The notes: generated by a model not told the origin, from the letters alone. Positions 8,531-17,437 are shown, counted from the first letter of the stretch. The stretch: 17,602 bases of DNA from Candolleomyces eurysporus (GCA_027579435.1 JANBPK010001165.1:1-17602); one strand, 5' to 3'. Made by a program: numbers and translations.

Positions 8531-8576
8531 CCTTGGAAACGGGCGTTGACGCAATCGTCGATCCTAGTTTCCAAGG
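8531..8576. repeat. Inverted repeat, 10-bp arms
   Basis: CCTTGGAAAC (8531-8540) and GTTTCCAAGG (8567-8576) are perfect reverse complements separated by 26 bases. The role is unknown. It does not have the T-run of a terminator and may be chance or a fold in a transcript. Confidence 0.6.
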
Positions 8577-8909
8577 GTATTGGTGAACGTCGGCGCTAGC
8601 TCGGGAGCCGAGGTGAGTCGGAAGAGCCCACAGACCAGCTGGGAGCTTTCCAGCATGCCAGAGAGAGAGTCCGAGACATCGAGGTCGAAGAATCTCATCT
8701 CTGAAGGGGAGAGATAAATTTGAATTGACTCACGAAACTGAAGAGCGGAGCGCGCAGGTAAGTAAACGGAGAGGGTAGACCCGAAGCTGGGATCCGTGAC
8801 CTACCCACACAAACTTGTCATACAATTCGTCGTTCCGGAGCACGCTACGCTATACTATAACTAGTCTACGCAATGAACAAACAGGAATTGGGCAATGATG
8901 TTCAAACCC

Positions 8910-8977
8910 GTGCTGCCTCATGCCCCGCCTCCGGATGATGATATGAAAGGGCTCCTCTCTCATTCCCTGATTGCATT
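8910..8977 (+). repeat. Dispersed repeat, VLPxAPPP-coding segment, copy A
   Basis: GTGCTGCCTCATGCCCCGCC, then TCCGGATGATGATATGAA, can be read VLPHAPPPDDDMK. It matches the segment at 13779 (VPPRAPPPDDDMK) at about 33 of 38 bases, and the minus-strand segment at 10369-10450 (FVLPRAPPPSPDDSK). A second block (GCTCCTCTCTCATTCCCTGA) resembles 13936-13962. It is a fragment of a repeated gene or element of unknown type. Confidence 0.55.
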
Positions 8978-9171
8978 TGTATATGTATGGGCCGATTAAG
9001 TTCTCGTGATTAGACTTGATTGGCCGTTTTTGAAAGAGTTTAAAGGACGGGCGTCCCTGTCTTTAAACATACAACCAACGCATTGATGAAATATGCTTCA
9101 AGAATGATCGTCTCGTTCGCGAAAGTAATTATATAGCGATGTTCCAGGATTTTGAGATTAATGGCACTTAC

Positions 9172-9614
9172 AGCCTCTCGCAGTCCAATTTGAAGAACAG
9201 CCTGGGTCCGTAGAACTTCCCATATTTTCCACCACCATTCGAGTAGAACCTGAAGGAGGTCGTCGAGTACACGTGACAAGTCATCACAGCAACACCGGAG
9301 CGGAGAAACCCCCGTAGAGTGAAGTGCGGGATAGTGTCCGATTCACTGATGTGCAGGCCAGAGGAACTGCCAATCGACGGTAAGGCAAAAACAGTTTCGG
9401 GCGTCGATGATGGGACACTTACAACACCACCCAAGTCACCATGCTCCGCTGCAATGTCCCGGGCTTGGTGCGCTTTACAGCAGCTTGGGCGCAGCTGCGA
9501 AGATAAAGAAGTTGATCGACGTCCCGAGGCTTGGTATTTTTCAGTATTAGCACCATTGTGAACCATGCAACCGAGAAGATGAGGGATAGGGATGTTGACA
9601 GAGCTGGAGTGGAT
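9172..9614 (-). CDS. Possible exons of a membrane-protein gene (broken or partial)
   Basis: Two minus-strand exons (9614-9423 and 9366-9172) are joined by a 56-nt intron with GTAAGT donor and GGCAG acceptor, in phase. The first encodes a hydrophobic stretch (STSLSLIFSVAWFTMVLIL) followed by a Lys/Arg-rich loop and another hydrophobic end, as in a multi-pass fungal membrane protein. The second reads SSGLHISESDTIPHF and on to KFYGPRLFFKL, ending at another GTAAGT donor. An upstream intron (9684-9615, 70 nt) is plausible, but the exon before it does not join in frame. The true start and end were not found. The family is not recognised; a resemblance to fungal DUF6533-type seven-pass proteins was considered but not established. 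Confidence 0.3.
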
Positions 9615-9835
9615 CTGATAGATATAGGGGCATTGCACAAAAGTCGCAATTATATACAACACCGATATCCCACATACATCTTACCAGAACCGCTTCTTCA
9701 TGGGCCATCGTGGTTTGCCACCAGCAGCAAGATCACGTCAAGGACAAGCCTTGGCACGGGCAGGCGCAATGAGAGATGTCCGTATTGCCTCGTGTTCCGC
9801 CTTCTCCGTCGGATTTAGCGATCAAGATGGAAACC

Positions 9836-10075
9836 CGGATCAGAAAGAGAGGCAATTGTCGCGATGTTAATACCAGTCAGGATATCGGCCGATTTGGCTA
9901 GGGAGAGGAGCAAGCAGCCTGGTCCCTGACAGGCGATGGTGGCGAGACCAAGGGATACTGGAGACCCAGCCAGGAATAATCGAGTTGCCTCGTGATCCAT
10001 GATCAACCACCTGGGGCAGTTTCGGAGACGCCCCGGTGCCGTATGTTAATTCCAGTCGGAAAGCGTACGATTGGG
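9836..10075 (+). repeat. Two diverged copies of a short dispersed repeat
   Basis: ATGTTAATACCAGTCAGG, then GATTTGG (9864-9897), and ATGTTAATTCCAGTCGG, then GATTGG (10043-10075), resemble ATGTCAATCCCAGTCGG...GATTTGG at 13832-13865. The copy at 9836 also shares GGATCA..AGAG upstream of it with 13817. These are probably diverged pieces of the element seen more fully at 13779. Confidence 0.35.
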
Positions 10076-10368
10076 GTCAAAGTGCAGGAAATGTTAGATT
10101 ATTGAGTTCTCAAGCATCCCAAAGCCAGCGAATGTGATTATGATCGTTGCGAGAAAGTGACAACTCCGCCTACGCAGATGCCGCATGCACAACAAGAGAT
10201 GTGGCATGTGCAGGGCATGTCAGTCAAGTAATGGGTCGCGAAAGGCAAGATCGAGCCAACAGCAGATAAAGGTCTGGAGCAAAAAAAATCGAATATACAA
10301 CCGGAGATCATATGGCCATCGCGAGAGGCCTCCGACGGCTTTGCGATGTAACAAAGCCATACACATAT

Positions 10369-10486
10369 CCAAATCGGGATACTTCCCGCCAGGATCTTTC
10401 ACAGGATCTTTCGAATCATCCGGACTCGGAGGCGGGGCACGAGGCAGCACGAATTCCCATTCGCCGTTCGCGCTCCTTGGGGGCAA
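10369..10486 (-). pseudogene. VLPRAPPP-coding fragment, copy B
   Basis: Read on the minus strand, this is a well-formed coding stretch: NGEWEFVLPRAPPPSPDDSK, then DPVKDPGGKYPDLDMCMALL. The frame stays open to about 10220 but loses character, probably running into non-coding sequence. The same DNA segment recurs at 8910 and 13779 (both plus). The GGGAAG.ATCCCGATTTGG block is shared with 13847-13865, so the similarity extends beyond the Pro-rich motif. The protein family is not recognised. Confidence 0.45.
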
Positions 10487-10733
10487 AACATGTGGGCTTC
10501 TCCCAGTCTCACGACGCAGGCCTATAAGTATTCTACTGGGTGTAAAGCACTATAATTTAAGCCATAATTCCCCATCCTGTTCAACCGCCTTCCACGCCTT
10601 CTCAGAATGCAAAGCCCACTTGGCGCCCACCAAGAGCTGGCGCTTCAGCGAAAACGTCGGCAACAGAGGAAGAAACGAGCAAGTTGTATCATCCTTCTCC
10701 CTCTGCTTCTATCTAATATATCTTCATTTCCAG

Positions 10734-11138
10734 CTCTTCATTGCACGGCTCCGTGCTGCCCAGCGCCGTGCTGAATCAAAGCGTTTTGTCCGTGTTCTAC
10801 GACAGTATGGAGTGGATGGGATGAGCACGGATGAGAGCGACCATAACACTCGCACCGGTATTCCACGTTACCATGTCAGAAAGGTCCAGTGGAGGCATCC
10901 AGCAGCAACCCCATGTTTCCGAACCTTGGATGCTCTTCGTGATCACCGTCGTCGTCCACTGCGGTTACGCGTTGAGTCGGATATTGTGTCCGACCGTCCA
11001 CCCGTCTTAGGCCTCCATTCTTCACTTTACCACCCAGACTGGCTGAACAACTTACACGAACAAGCCCATCAAGAACTGGCACCCGTTCTTCTGGGAGATC
11101 CTATCAACCTGTGTCATCGTTGCCGAGTAAGTAAATAG
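10734..11138 (+). CDS. C-terminal fragment of an uncharacterised Agaricomycete protein
   Basis: A likely intron (10686-10733; GTATCA donor, TTTCCAG acceptor) precedes this exon. It reads RLRAAQRRAESKRFVRVLRQ, then YGVDGMSTDESDH, a basic stretch with YHVRKVQWRHP, and RPPVLGLHSSLYHPDWLNNL near the end, with stop at 11136-11138. The GMSxDE motif, the Val-Trp-Arg segment and the Leu-Tyr-x-Pro-x-Trp-Leu motif fit an Agaricomycete protein group that I know only as hypothetical proteins, often located beside transposon-derived sequence. The open frame extends upstream to 10185, but that part overlaps the oppositely oriented copy B repeat and does not read as protein. It is probably a 5'-truncated remnant. 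The function is unknown. Confidence 0.5.
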   Translation, partial: LFIARLRAAQRRAESKRFVRVLRQYGVDGMSTDESDHNTRTGIPRYHVRKVQWRHPAATPCFRTLDALRDHRRRPLRLRVESDIVSDRPPVLGLHSSLYHPDWLNNLHEQAHQELAPVLLGDPINLCHRCRVSK

Positions 11139-12139
11139 CTTCTACACCCAGTCCAAAGAGGTCCTATGACTGATTTTGAGTAGAGCCGCCCTGAATGCTC
11201 TCAGTAATTATAGAAGCCGCCTGCTGAATGTTATAAGCATACCTACTGTACGGGGATCGGACACCCGAAGGAGTCAATGAACTCTCCCGTTCTCCCCCAA
11301 GAACCGAATGGATCTCTATTCTTTTTTGCATGTAAATCACGCAATGATTGTTGTATTCCATCCCAAACTATAGGCTTTTTATAAGTACTGACAAATCGTA
11401 GTTGTTCTCCATGATCCAGGACTCCAGAAGCTTGCTGACTTTTATTCTCGAGGGTCGACTTTCACCAAAAATTCAGTGGGCTCTCATGATATGACCATTC
11501 GAAGACTAGGTGAGCCATCCTGGCGAGTGGCGACTATTCCAGGGTCTGGACATACGCATTGATGGAAGGTATGAGAAATGAGGAAAGGTTCATACACTAA
11601 GAGGCAACAGGGCGAGGAGCAGCGGTTGGGAGCCTCGTGTGTATGTTTTCGTCGATTTCTCTCTCCTGTGGCTTGGTGCATCGCCCTCGTTGGCTTTGAT
11701 CTGATGGAGCGAACCGCTTCGACTCGGATTGCTTGGACGATACCGTGCCTGTGCCTTTCTTTCTACGTGTGCATGCTTGGACAACTCCCCGCCCCCATGT
11801 GCTTTATGCCCTTTCTCGATGGAATATGTAGCTGGACTCGATGCCTCACGTGGGTCTCGATAGTACGGAGACAGGCAGGCAATGTGACGGCGGCTATAAT
11901 CGGCGTACACCTTCCGCTTCTCTGTGTCTTGGTTTCGGAGCGGGCATTCCGCACTGTAGGCCTCATCCTTTCGCTGTGGCTGTCGAAGGGTAAGAATGGC
12001 AATTACTTCTACCAGTTGACTCCGGGGGAATCTCATTGCCCCCTCTCTTTCTTGCTCGGCGCTACTGTCAGGGATTAAGACGGAAAACAAGCGCTGTCCG
12101 ACCGACTGGCAGCCTCAAAAAAAGTCCGCCAATACGCTC
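11139..12139. other. No supportable gene
   Basis: Two open frames of equal length (166 codons) lie almost exactly opposite each other (11578-12078 plus and 11590-12090 minus). Neither has a recognisable motif. The plus frame is Cys- and Leu-rich, the minus frame Arg/Ser-rich, as expected when one strand's composition creates both. No intron-exon structure was found, and neither is called as a gene. Confidence 0.4.
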
Positions 12140-12626
12140 GTGGACTCGGTCATTCAAAGGTGTCACCAACCCCCTGGGGATGCGGATAAAGCCTCTCTGA
12201 GTCACCAAATGGTGATGGAGTACCTTAACGACCTCCTCGACATAACTGAATGCTTCGACTCAAGCAACCCCAGGATACAGTGTATACTTGTTGAAACAGG
12301 CTTCACCTGTTCCTATCAACGGTAGAGGATTATACGCGAGATCTCGACAATTACGAGCTCCAAGCCCCCAAGATTGCCAGTCTGACACTCGTTACTGTGC
12401 GCCTCAGGACCCTGGCACTTCTCTTGTGAGACTGTCGGTCTCAACCAACCGGCGACTGGCCCTTTCCTTGCTATCGCCTTTCGTGTCGGTCTACCCTCAT
12501 GTTCAGTTGAGGACCCTGTATTACAGGAGGATTCATACGACCTGATCACCACCTTGGCATACCACATCAGGTCTCGCCATTTTGGGCTGAGACGGCCGAA
12601 CCTTGATGGACCAAGAGATTGAAGGC
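12140..12626 (+). other. Weak coding traces, unassigned
   Basis: The stretch 12140-12325 reads VIQRCHQPPGDADKASL..., then YLNDLLDITECF..., ending at TAG. A later piece near 12329-12430 in another frame reads EDYTRDLDNYELQAPKIASL. Both have natural-looking composition but no start, no clear splice joins and no known motif. They may be scraps of a decayed gene. Confidence 0.25.
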
Positions 12627-13018
12627 AAATCATCACTCAGCTGGTTCATCGAAAGAGTGAGATGGTCGTATTCCTAAAAGGACTATGGCATCGGGATAAG
12701 TTGGGGAAAAGAAGAGAAGTCGGAGGGCAGAGGGTAATTAACCGTCCTTTGTATCGGCTGGGGGCAACCTTGAACAATCACGACCAAAAAATTTGAATGG
12801 GACAACCACATCCTACGATACAATACACTTGCAATTGACGAACGAGGGACTATCACGGAGACGAGTATTAAGATGGTGAAAAGTTGGCTGTCCTGAACGA
12901 GTGGAGCGAGCTCGTCAAGGCAGCCATTGCATCACTCAGCCGGCTGATAGAAAGAGCGAGACGGTCACATTCCTAAAAACTATGGCATCAGAGACAAGTC
13001 AGAGAACAGCAGCCAAAG
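12627..13018 (-). repeat. Diverged direct repeat, two ~95-bp copies
   Basis: Copies at about 12627-12720 and 12923-13018 share ATCACTCAGC.GG, GAAAGAG.GAGA.GGTC, ATTCCTAAAA and ACTATGGCATC. Many differences are C/T or G/A transitions at CpG (CCGG to CTGG, GCGAG to GTGAG, GACGG to GATGG). The right copy includes the 3' end of the gene at 12999-13509, so the left copy is a duplicate of that gene's downstream flank. A third partial copy is at 8343-8375 on the other strand. Confidence 0.65.
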
Positions 13019-13509
13019 GAGAACTGACGTCACAGGAAACCTCAGTTTGGCGAGGTTCTTCTTGGGGGGAAGTGAAACCGAAATTGAATGGCTCCTCTGG
13101 CACTGGATCCAGAGGCGAAACGCCCAAGGAAGGCTGAGGATACGACGGCTGAAAGTGATCATAAGTTTCCGACATTCTCCCACCCTCAGATTGGGGAACA
13201 TGATCTAGGAGTCCCTGCGAATAGTGAAAGGTAAAGGGAACGAGTGAGATAAGGAATGACGAAAGTGAGCATGAATGCACTGACCTGAGAAAGGCTCGCC
13301 GCGTGAGGGCGTAGCTGGGCGGGCGATCGAGCACGGAGTGAACTAACATGGCCTGTCATGTGACGACGAGCTTTTGAACGACGGAAGAACGCTTTGCAAG
13401 AGCGAGGGTCTGATGGGTATGGAGGTGGCGGGCGGTGGGAGGTACGTTTTGAGGAGCGAACTGCAAGATCGCGAAGAGGTGGTTTGGTCTGGGACCGGCG
13501 GGGAGGCAT
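12999..13509 (-). CDS. Two-exon hypothetical protein, 146 residues
   Basis: Exon 1 (13509-13285) begins ATGCCTCCCCGCCGG (MPPRRSQTKPPLRDLAVRSS). It is strongly basic and Pro-rich, with PYPSDPRSCKAFFRRSKARR and MTGHVSSLRARSPAQLRP. A 70-nt intron (13284-13215; GTCAGT donor, TTCGCAG acceptor) joins in phase 0 to exon 2 (13214-12999). Exon 2 continues GLLDHVPQSEGGRMSETYDH and a Pro/Phe-rich segment, ending with TGA at 13001-12999. The N-terminal third could be a nuclear targeting or nucleic-acid-binding segment, but that is inference from charge only. A TTTAAAT box lies 77 bases before the start. Two partial copies of its 3' part exist in the window (8266 and 12627), so it belongs to a locally repeated family. 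An intron further downstream cannot be excluded. The family is not recognised. Confidence 0.6.
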
Positions 13510-13585
13510 GGTCGAAGAAATTATGAATCGAAGAATGCGTGGAGTGGATGAGTCGGATGGCTGAGGGCGTGGACGAACGATGGGC

Positions 13586-13592
13586 ATTTAAA
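13586..13592 (-). promoter_or_regulatory. TATA-like box of the minus-strand gene at 12999-13509
   Basis: On the minus strand this reads TTTAAAT, 77 bases upstream of the ATG at 13509. Spacing and sequence match the box before the large gene at 1662. This is a motif and position assignment only. Confidence 0.4.
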
Positions 13593-13778
13593 GGCCTGCA
13601 TCGCAAAATCGGGACGTGGGTGAGGCCTCATGTTTCGCCACCAATGACCAACATCGGCAACGTGGTCCACCACCGAGTATGTAATTCTGTCATGAAATTG
13701 GTGAAAGCGACATATGGGAGGATAAAGGCGCTGACCTACTTGTGAACGAATGAACGGGAACTGGCGATAAAGGAACGC

Positions 13779-13865
13779 GTGCCGCCTCGTGCCCCGCCTC
13801 CAGATGATGACATGAAGGATCAAGAAGAGACATGTCAATCCCAGTCGGGAAAGATCCCGATTTGG
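13779..13865 (+). repeat. Dispersed repeat, VPPRAPPP-coding segment, copy C
   Basis: GTGCCGCCTCGTGCCCCGCC, then TCCAGATGATGACATGAA, reads VPPRAPPPDDDMKD. It is followed by ATGTCAATCCCAGTCGGGAA and GATCCCGATTTGG, the latter shared with copy B (10369, minus) and with the weak copies at 9864 and 10043. The frame ends at TGA near 13870. It is part of a repeated segment, not a complete gene. Confidence 0.55.
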
Positions 13866-14144
13866 TGTGTTTGACTCTGTTAGGCTCGAAAGCCAGACGC
13901 TACCTGCGATGCTGGCGAGCACCGTCTCCACTTACGCTCCTCTTTGATTTTCTCTCTGATTGCATGAAAGTCTTCGANCAANGGGGCTTTATAGTGAGGC
14001 ATACGAACACGGTTTCATGCTTCATGTCGCGAGCCGCCTGCTTTCCTTGATCGGTGACCTTGGAATAGTTGCCGGTATGGCTTACTGCCTCAGTCAGTGA
14101 GCCGTCTTTCAGATCGAGATCCTAATTGGGCGACCCGATTTTCG

Positions 14145-14150
14145 TATATA
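14145..14150 (+). promoter_or_regulatory. TATA box of the RING-finger gene
   Basis: TATATA within TTCGTATATAGCC lies 72-77 bases before the ATG at 14222. This matches the spacing seen for the other genes in this window. Confidence 0.5.
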
Positions 14151-14221
14151 GCCTGCGTGAGCATCCAGGTATATGTCGTCCTCATCCCCACCCGACTCGC
14201 CCAGTCCTTTGTCATCTAGCC

Positions 14222-15103
14222 ATGCTTCCCGGTTGTGGAATCTGCCTCCTCGAATTGCACCCCGTTAAGCGGCCAGCTTGCATACTCCCTTGTGGTAGGT
14301 TCTCTTTTAGATCATATGGGCTCGTGTCACCGTAATCACCCTCACCCTCTTCCAGGACACGTCTTTTGTTCAGAATGCGGCGATCGCCTTCTCTACCTGT
14401 TTCCGTGCCCATACAAATGTCGGCAGTCCGCCAAGCTCAAACCCAGGGATCTTCGGCCCCTCTCAATCTCTCTTGTAGACAGTAGGTCCACGAGTGATGA
14501 AGTTGCAATCTTCAAGTAAGTTTCTCAGGTCGGTTCTCTTTGTTATTCTTCTCCTTACCTCTTCGTTGCTTTCAGGGCGGTCGCGTCGTTTGATCGCAAG
14601 CACAAAGAACTCGACGTCTCCATCCTGGCCCTTTCTCGCCAAATCCAGCAGGTCGACCACCGTCTTGAAGTGCAATTATCGCAAATTTCTCGCCTTGCTA
14701 ATCAACTTGCCACCGCTGCACTCCGTCAAGGGGATTGCGTGCTACAGACCCGCGTGTCCTATGTCGAGCTACGAGAGCTTTTGTTCGAACAGGACAACCT
14801 TGAGAACGAGTTTGACTTTTTGCATCAAGAGGTTTGCATTCTTCTACTATCCTGCTGCCTCCCTCGTCTGAAAGCGCCATACTAGGCGAATAGCTTTTCG
14901 CAATGGAATCAGGATTCCAGGATTCCCTCCGCAGGTGAGTTGACTCGAATTCTTGTGATTTTAAATCGCGACTAAGCTGACACAATTGGTCCTTGCTAGG
15001 GATACTACTGAACAAACGAACTCGAAGCTCCGTGGACGGCTCTCAAGGCGCCATGGATGAATTTGACGGAAGACCAGCACAACGTCTCCGCATTGCTCAA
15101 TAG
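14222..15103 (+). CDS. RING-finger protein with coiled coil, 213 residues
   Basis: There are five exons: 14222-14294, 14356-14515, 14576-14831, 14886-14934 and 15000-15103. All four introns (54-65 nt) have GT-AG ends and join in phase. Residues 5-46 form a RING finger of C3HC4 type: Cys5-x2-Cys8, Cys24-x-His26, Cys29-x2-Cys32 and Cys42-x3-Cys46 (CGICLLEL, ILPCGHVFCSECG, FPCPYKC). RING domains bind two zinc ions and usually recruit an E2 ubiquitin-conjugating enzyme, so a ubiquitin-ligase role is likely. The last pair is spaced by three residues, not the usual two. Residues about 78-155 are rich in Leu, Gln and Glu with heptad-like spacing (SILALSRQIQQVDHRLEVQL; RELLFEQDNLENEFDFLHQE), a probable coiled coil for self-association. 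The tail ends RPAQRLRIAQ. The gene appears intact. Small RING plus coiled-coil proteins are expanded in Agaricomycetes; the substrate is unknown. Confidence 0.85.
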
Positions 15104-15189
15104 CTACTGCTGTCGTGGCTTTATTTCCAGAGACGACCTGGTCTAAAAATTAGCAGGCTTGGAACAGCCCAGGCCTTTCTCTTTCACGA

Positions 15190-15194
15190 TATAT
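15190..15194 (+). promoter_or_regulatory. TATA-like box of the gene starting at 15253
   Basis: TATAT in ACGATATATCTTC lies about 60 bases before the ATG at 15253 and is followed by a T-rich leader, as is typical of fungal promoters. Confidence 0.4.
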
Positions 15195-15252
15195 CTTCTC
15201 CATTCATTTTTTTCGCTCTTCCGAGATACAATAGAATCAACTATTTGTAGTC

Positions 15253-16582
15253 ATGACAGCCACTCGACTTCCGCTCAGTCCGGATGCACATCCAGAGCAG
15301 AGGACAACCTAACTCGCGCATCAATCGAGACAACACTCCCAAAGGACACAGAAACGCCAGTGGTCGTAATAAAACTTCTTCTGGATGAGATAGTTTATGA
15401 GGCGAAACATAAGTGCTACGAGAAGGAACAAGGACGTAAGGATTTTTCGAGTTGGGGTGAGGGCCAACGGCTCGGGACGCTGGGATCAGCGAGACGTCGA
15501 AAATCGAGAGCAGGTGTCTAGGGCGCCCGGCACCGACGACGAGGAAGATGGGGACGTAAACTGTCTATCGAGAGAACAGGAGGAGTCGCGCGTTGTTAGA
15601 GTACTTCGAGCGAGAGCTGTTGTACTAACCGCTCATCCGATTATATCCAGCCTTCATCCGCAACAGATAAGCAAAGGACGTCATTCCAACCATGCCAAAC
15701 AAGCACACGGCGTGATGGTTTGGATTCGATTAGACACGTCCAACTCTTCGCAGGCGTCGTCGTGCTACAGAAAGGACATGGGGCTCATGTAGGTCAGTAC
15801 CCATGGGACGATCTATATTTCATGAACGACTTACTGAATAGTCTCGATGTTGCCTTAGCATTACCATTACTGGACGAGTGAGAATGTCGGTTCACCATTT
15901 CAACAAGTGTCGGAAGAAAAAAAAAACTTTTACCTCGGGCAATTGTTCCCCTTCTCATCAATAGTCCGGACGTCTCGTATTTGAACACCAAGGCACCTAC
16001 TAGATCTCGAATGACCCTCTGCTGGTTTGTAGCGAATATCCCAGCTGATTTATCAAATTATCATTACTACCCCTACTGATCTCTGTACCTCCCCGAACCC
16101 GCAGTCGAAGGCCCGATACATGTAGGTCTTGTCCAAGCTCTAAGTTCAGCTCTTCACGCCGTCTGGCTCGATGCCAGAGGAAGAGGAGACAGGCTGGTGC
16201 GGATTTTTAGTTTAAAATCGTCAGCCTGGATCCCCGCCACGATCTGGCTCGCCTGGAACCTTCTTTCAGATCTCCCAGATCCTAGAAAGGAGCGACTCGA
16301 TTTTCTACATTCATAATTCCTAGAAGCGTGTCTGGCCCGCGCGATGGAAGTACAGAATGCCCTCTTTCACAAATACAAAACTGTGGTTTACCATGTCAGT
16401 GCTATTCCCTTGCCTCTTCATCGACAACAGTGATTGATCCGTTCCCTCAGATCCGCCATTTGATGCACGGTGCCATAGAACATGCAGATACTAGACTGTC
16501 AGGTGCACCCGTACCTTCCAAACGTCAACAATCTGAAGAGGAACCTCGCCTTCCTAGAACCATCAAGCGTTTCAGACTGTAA
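15253..16582 (+). CDS. Unrecognised multi-exon protein gene with frame problems
   Basis: The best start is ATG 15253 (MTATRLPLSPDAHPEQ). The coding sense then moves one frame near 15300 (DNLTRASIETTLPKDTETPV, then LLLDEIVYEAKHKCYEKEQG). Later exons are clearer. One at about 15600-15877 reads DGLDSIRHVQLFAGVVVLQK, then GQYPWDDLYFMNDLLNSLDV. An 87-nt intron leads to 15965-16028 (DPDVSYLNTKAPTRSRMTL). The exon from about 16105 to 16394 reads GPIHVGLVQALSSALHAVWL, then WIPATIWLAWNLLSDLPD and FLEACLARAMEVQ. A 56-nt intron (16395-16450) leads to 16451-16582, ending PRTIKRFRL. A TAA at 16314-16316 interrupts an otherwise continuous frame, and the intron at 16029-16104 does not join in phase. Either the gene is decaying or the sequence has errors. 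The protein looks largely helical. The family is not recognised and no function is assigned. Confidence 0.5.
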
Positions 16583-16733
16583 AGCTGTATATAGATTCTT
16601 GTCCTTGCAAATAACATTGAAGTATTATCGAAAGATATTAGTGCTGCGTCTAATACATGAAAAACTGGGATAATAAGTAACAATAAATGATGATGATAAG
16701 TAACAATATGTGATAGTAATAGATCAAGATGCT
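16583..16733. other. Convergent 3' intergenic region
   Basis: This 151-bp AT-rich spacer lies between convergent stop codons. It contains a short repeat (ATAAGTAACAATA at about 16674-16686 and 16697-16709, separated by GATGATGAT). It probably holds both polyadenylation regions. Confidence 0.5.
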
Positions 16734-17349
16734 CTAAAATCTAGCTTTCGAGACCCACATCTCAACCTGCCAGCGGGAACCCCCACAATGGACAAGTTCA
16801 GTGATGAAGATGTTGTGAGGGTTGATGCCTTGGCCGTCACCAACAGACCAGGGTCCGTTTTGAGGGACGTCGATGGGCTCCGAATCTCTAGCCCATTCCA
16901 GGACCACTTTGCAGAGGGACAACGCAAGGTCTCGTCGAGTGATCGTACCCGAGCGGGTGGAAATCCGCTTCTGAGCACTCCGGTAGCCTGGCCACTGTAC
17001 GAGTAACAGAAGCATCAGTCCCCTCAACTTACTGCTTCATGCAGTATGGTGCACTTACATTGATGAAAACGTTAATTGTGTTCTCAGACAACGCTTCCAT
17101 GACCTGATCATCTTGTCCCGAAACCTGTGAGCCCGGGGTGAGTTTCCGCATCATGTTGGAAATTTTTAGTCCCGGCTCAGGGAATGCCATTGCTATGCCG
17201 GGTGTGGGATATGTCTCGAGAAAGAACTGGATTGGTGGGTACATTGCCGAAGCAGGACGATTGAGGGACTGCGGGACACGAACACAATTCGTGGGCCCAT
17301 GGGTGCCTGGCAAGTACGCAGGGTTTTGAACGGAGACAGAATGAGCCAT
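16734..17349 (-). CDS. Conserved Agaricomycete protein of unknown function, 183 residues
   Basis: Exon 1 (17349-17059) encodes MAHSVSVQNPAYLPGTHGP, then VPQSLNRPASAMYPPIQFF and SENTINVFIN. A 64-nt intron (17058-16995; GTAAGT donor, GTACAG acceptor) joins in phase 0 to exon 2 (16994-16734). Exon 2 reads WPGYRSAQKRISTRSGTITR, then RDLALSLCKVVLEWARDSEP and INPHNIFITELVHCGGSRWQ, ending at TAG. The layout Trp-Pro-Gly-Tyr, then a segment with (G)xITRxxLxxxxAxxxxxF/W, then an Ile/Leu-rich stretch ending near a Trp-Gln, fits a widespread family of small mushroom proteins of unknown function. The start is set by the first ATG after a TATA box about 90 bases upstream, and the reading frame is intact. 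No signal peptide or membrane segment is seen. It converges on the gene at 15253-16582. Confidence 0.8.
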
Positions 17350-17385
17350 GAGATGCTTTGATGTCGAGAACTTGAACTAGTAGAA

Positions 17386-17413
17386 CTGGGGGATTGAAGC
17401 TGGGGGATTGACT
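17386..17413. repeat. 14-bp tandem duplication in the 5' leader
   Basis: CTGGGGGATTGAAG (17386-17399) is followed by CTGGGGGATTGACT (17400-17413). It lies between the TATA box and the ATG of the minus-strand gene, so it is probably transcribed in its 5' leader. Confidence 0.7.
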
Positions 17414-17437
17414 GGAAGAGCGGCCTCCTTTCGCAGT

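Larger units (their letters stand above)
8376..9039. other. Gene-poor stretch with a hairpin and a dispersed repeat
   Basis: No gene can be supported. A 44-codon minus-strand reading (8698 down to 8564) preceded by an intron-like GTGAGT...TTCAG stretch is too short to call. The region holds a GA-rich tract near 8485-8505, a hairpin (8531-8576) and a copy of the VLPRAPPP-coding repeat (8910). Confidence 0.4.
13510..14144. other. Divergent intergenic region with assembly Ns
   Basis: This lies between two divergently transcribed genes. It holds a TATA-like box for the minus gene (13586-13592) and the VLPRAPPP-type repeat copy C (13779-13865). Two unresolved bases lie at 13978 and 13982, inside a stretch resembling the flank of repeat copy A. 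The 68-codon plus-strand frame at 13539 overlaps the minus gene's leader and shows no protein character. Confidence 0.45.

Noticed and set aside
8564..8698. 44-codon minus-strand reading (MRFFDLDVSDSLSG...) after an intron-like stretch
   Set aside because: It is too short, no upstream exon could be joined, and it has no recognised motif.
9815..10006. Minus-strand 63-codon hydrophobic frame as the N-terminal exon of the membrane protein
   Set aside because: It overlaps the dispersed repeat copies at 9836 and 10043, and no splice join to the exon at 9614 keeps the frame.
10185..10733. A 317-codon open frame starting at 10185 as one protein
   Set aside because: Only the part after 10734 has protein character. 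The earlier part lies opposite a clearly coding minus-strand segment (10369-10486), and a good intron ends at 10733.
11578..12090. Two overlapping 166-codon frames on opposite strands
   Set aside because: No motif, no intron structure and mirrored coordinates. At least one must be a shadow, and neither stands out.
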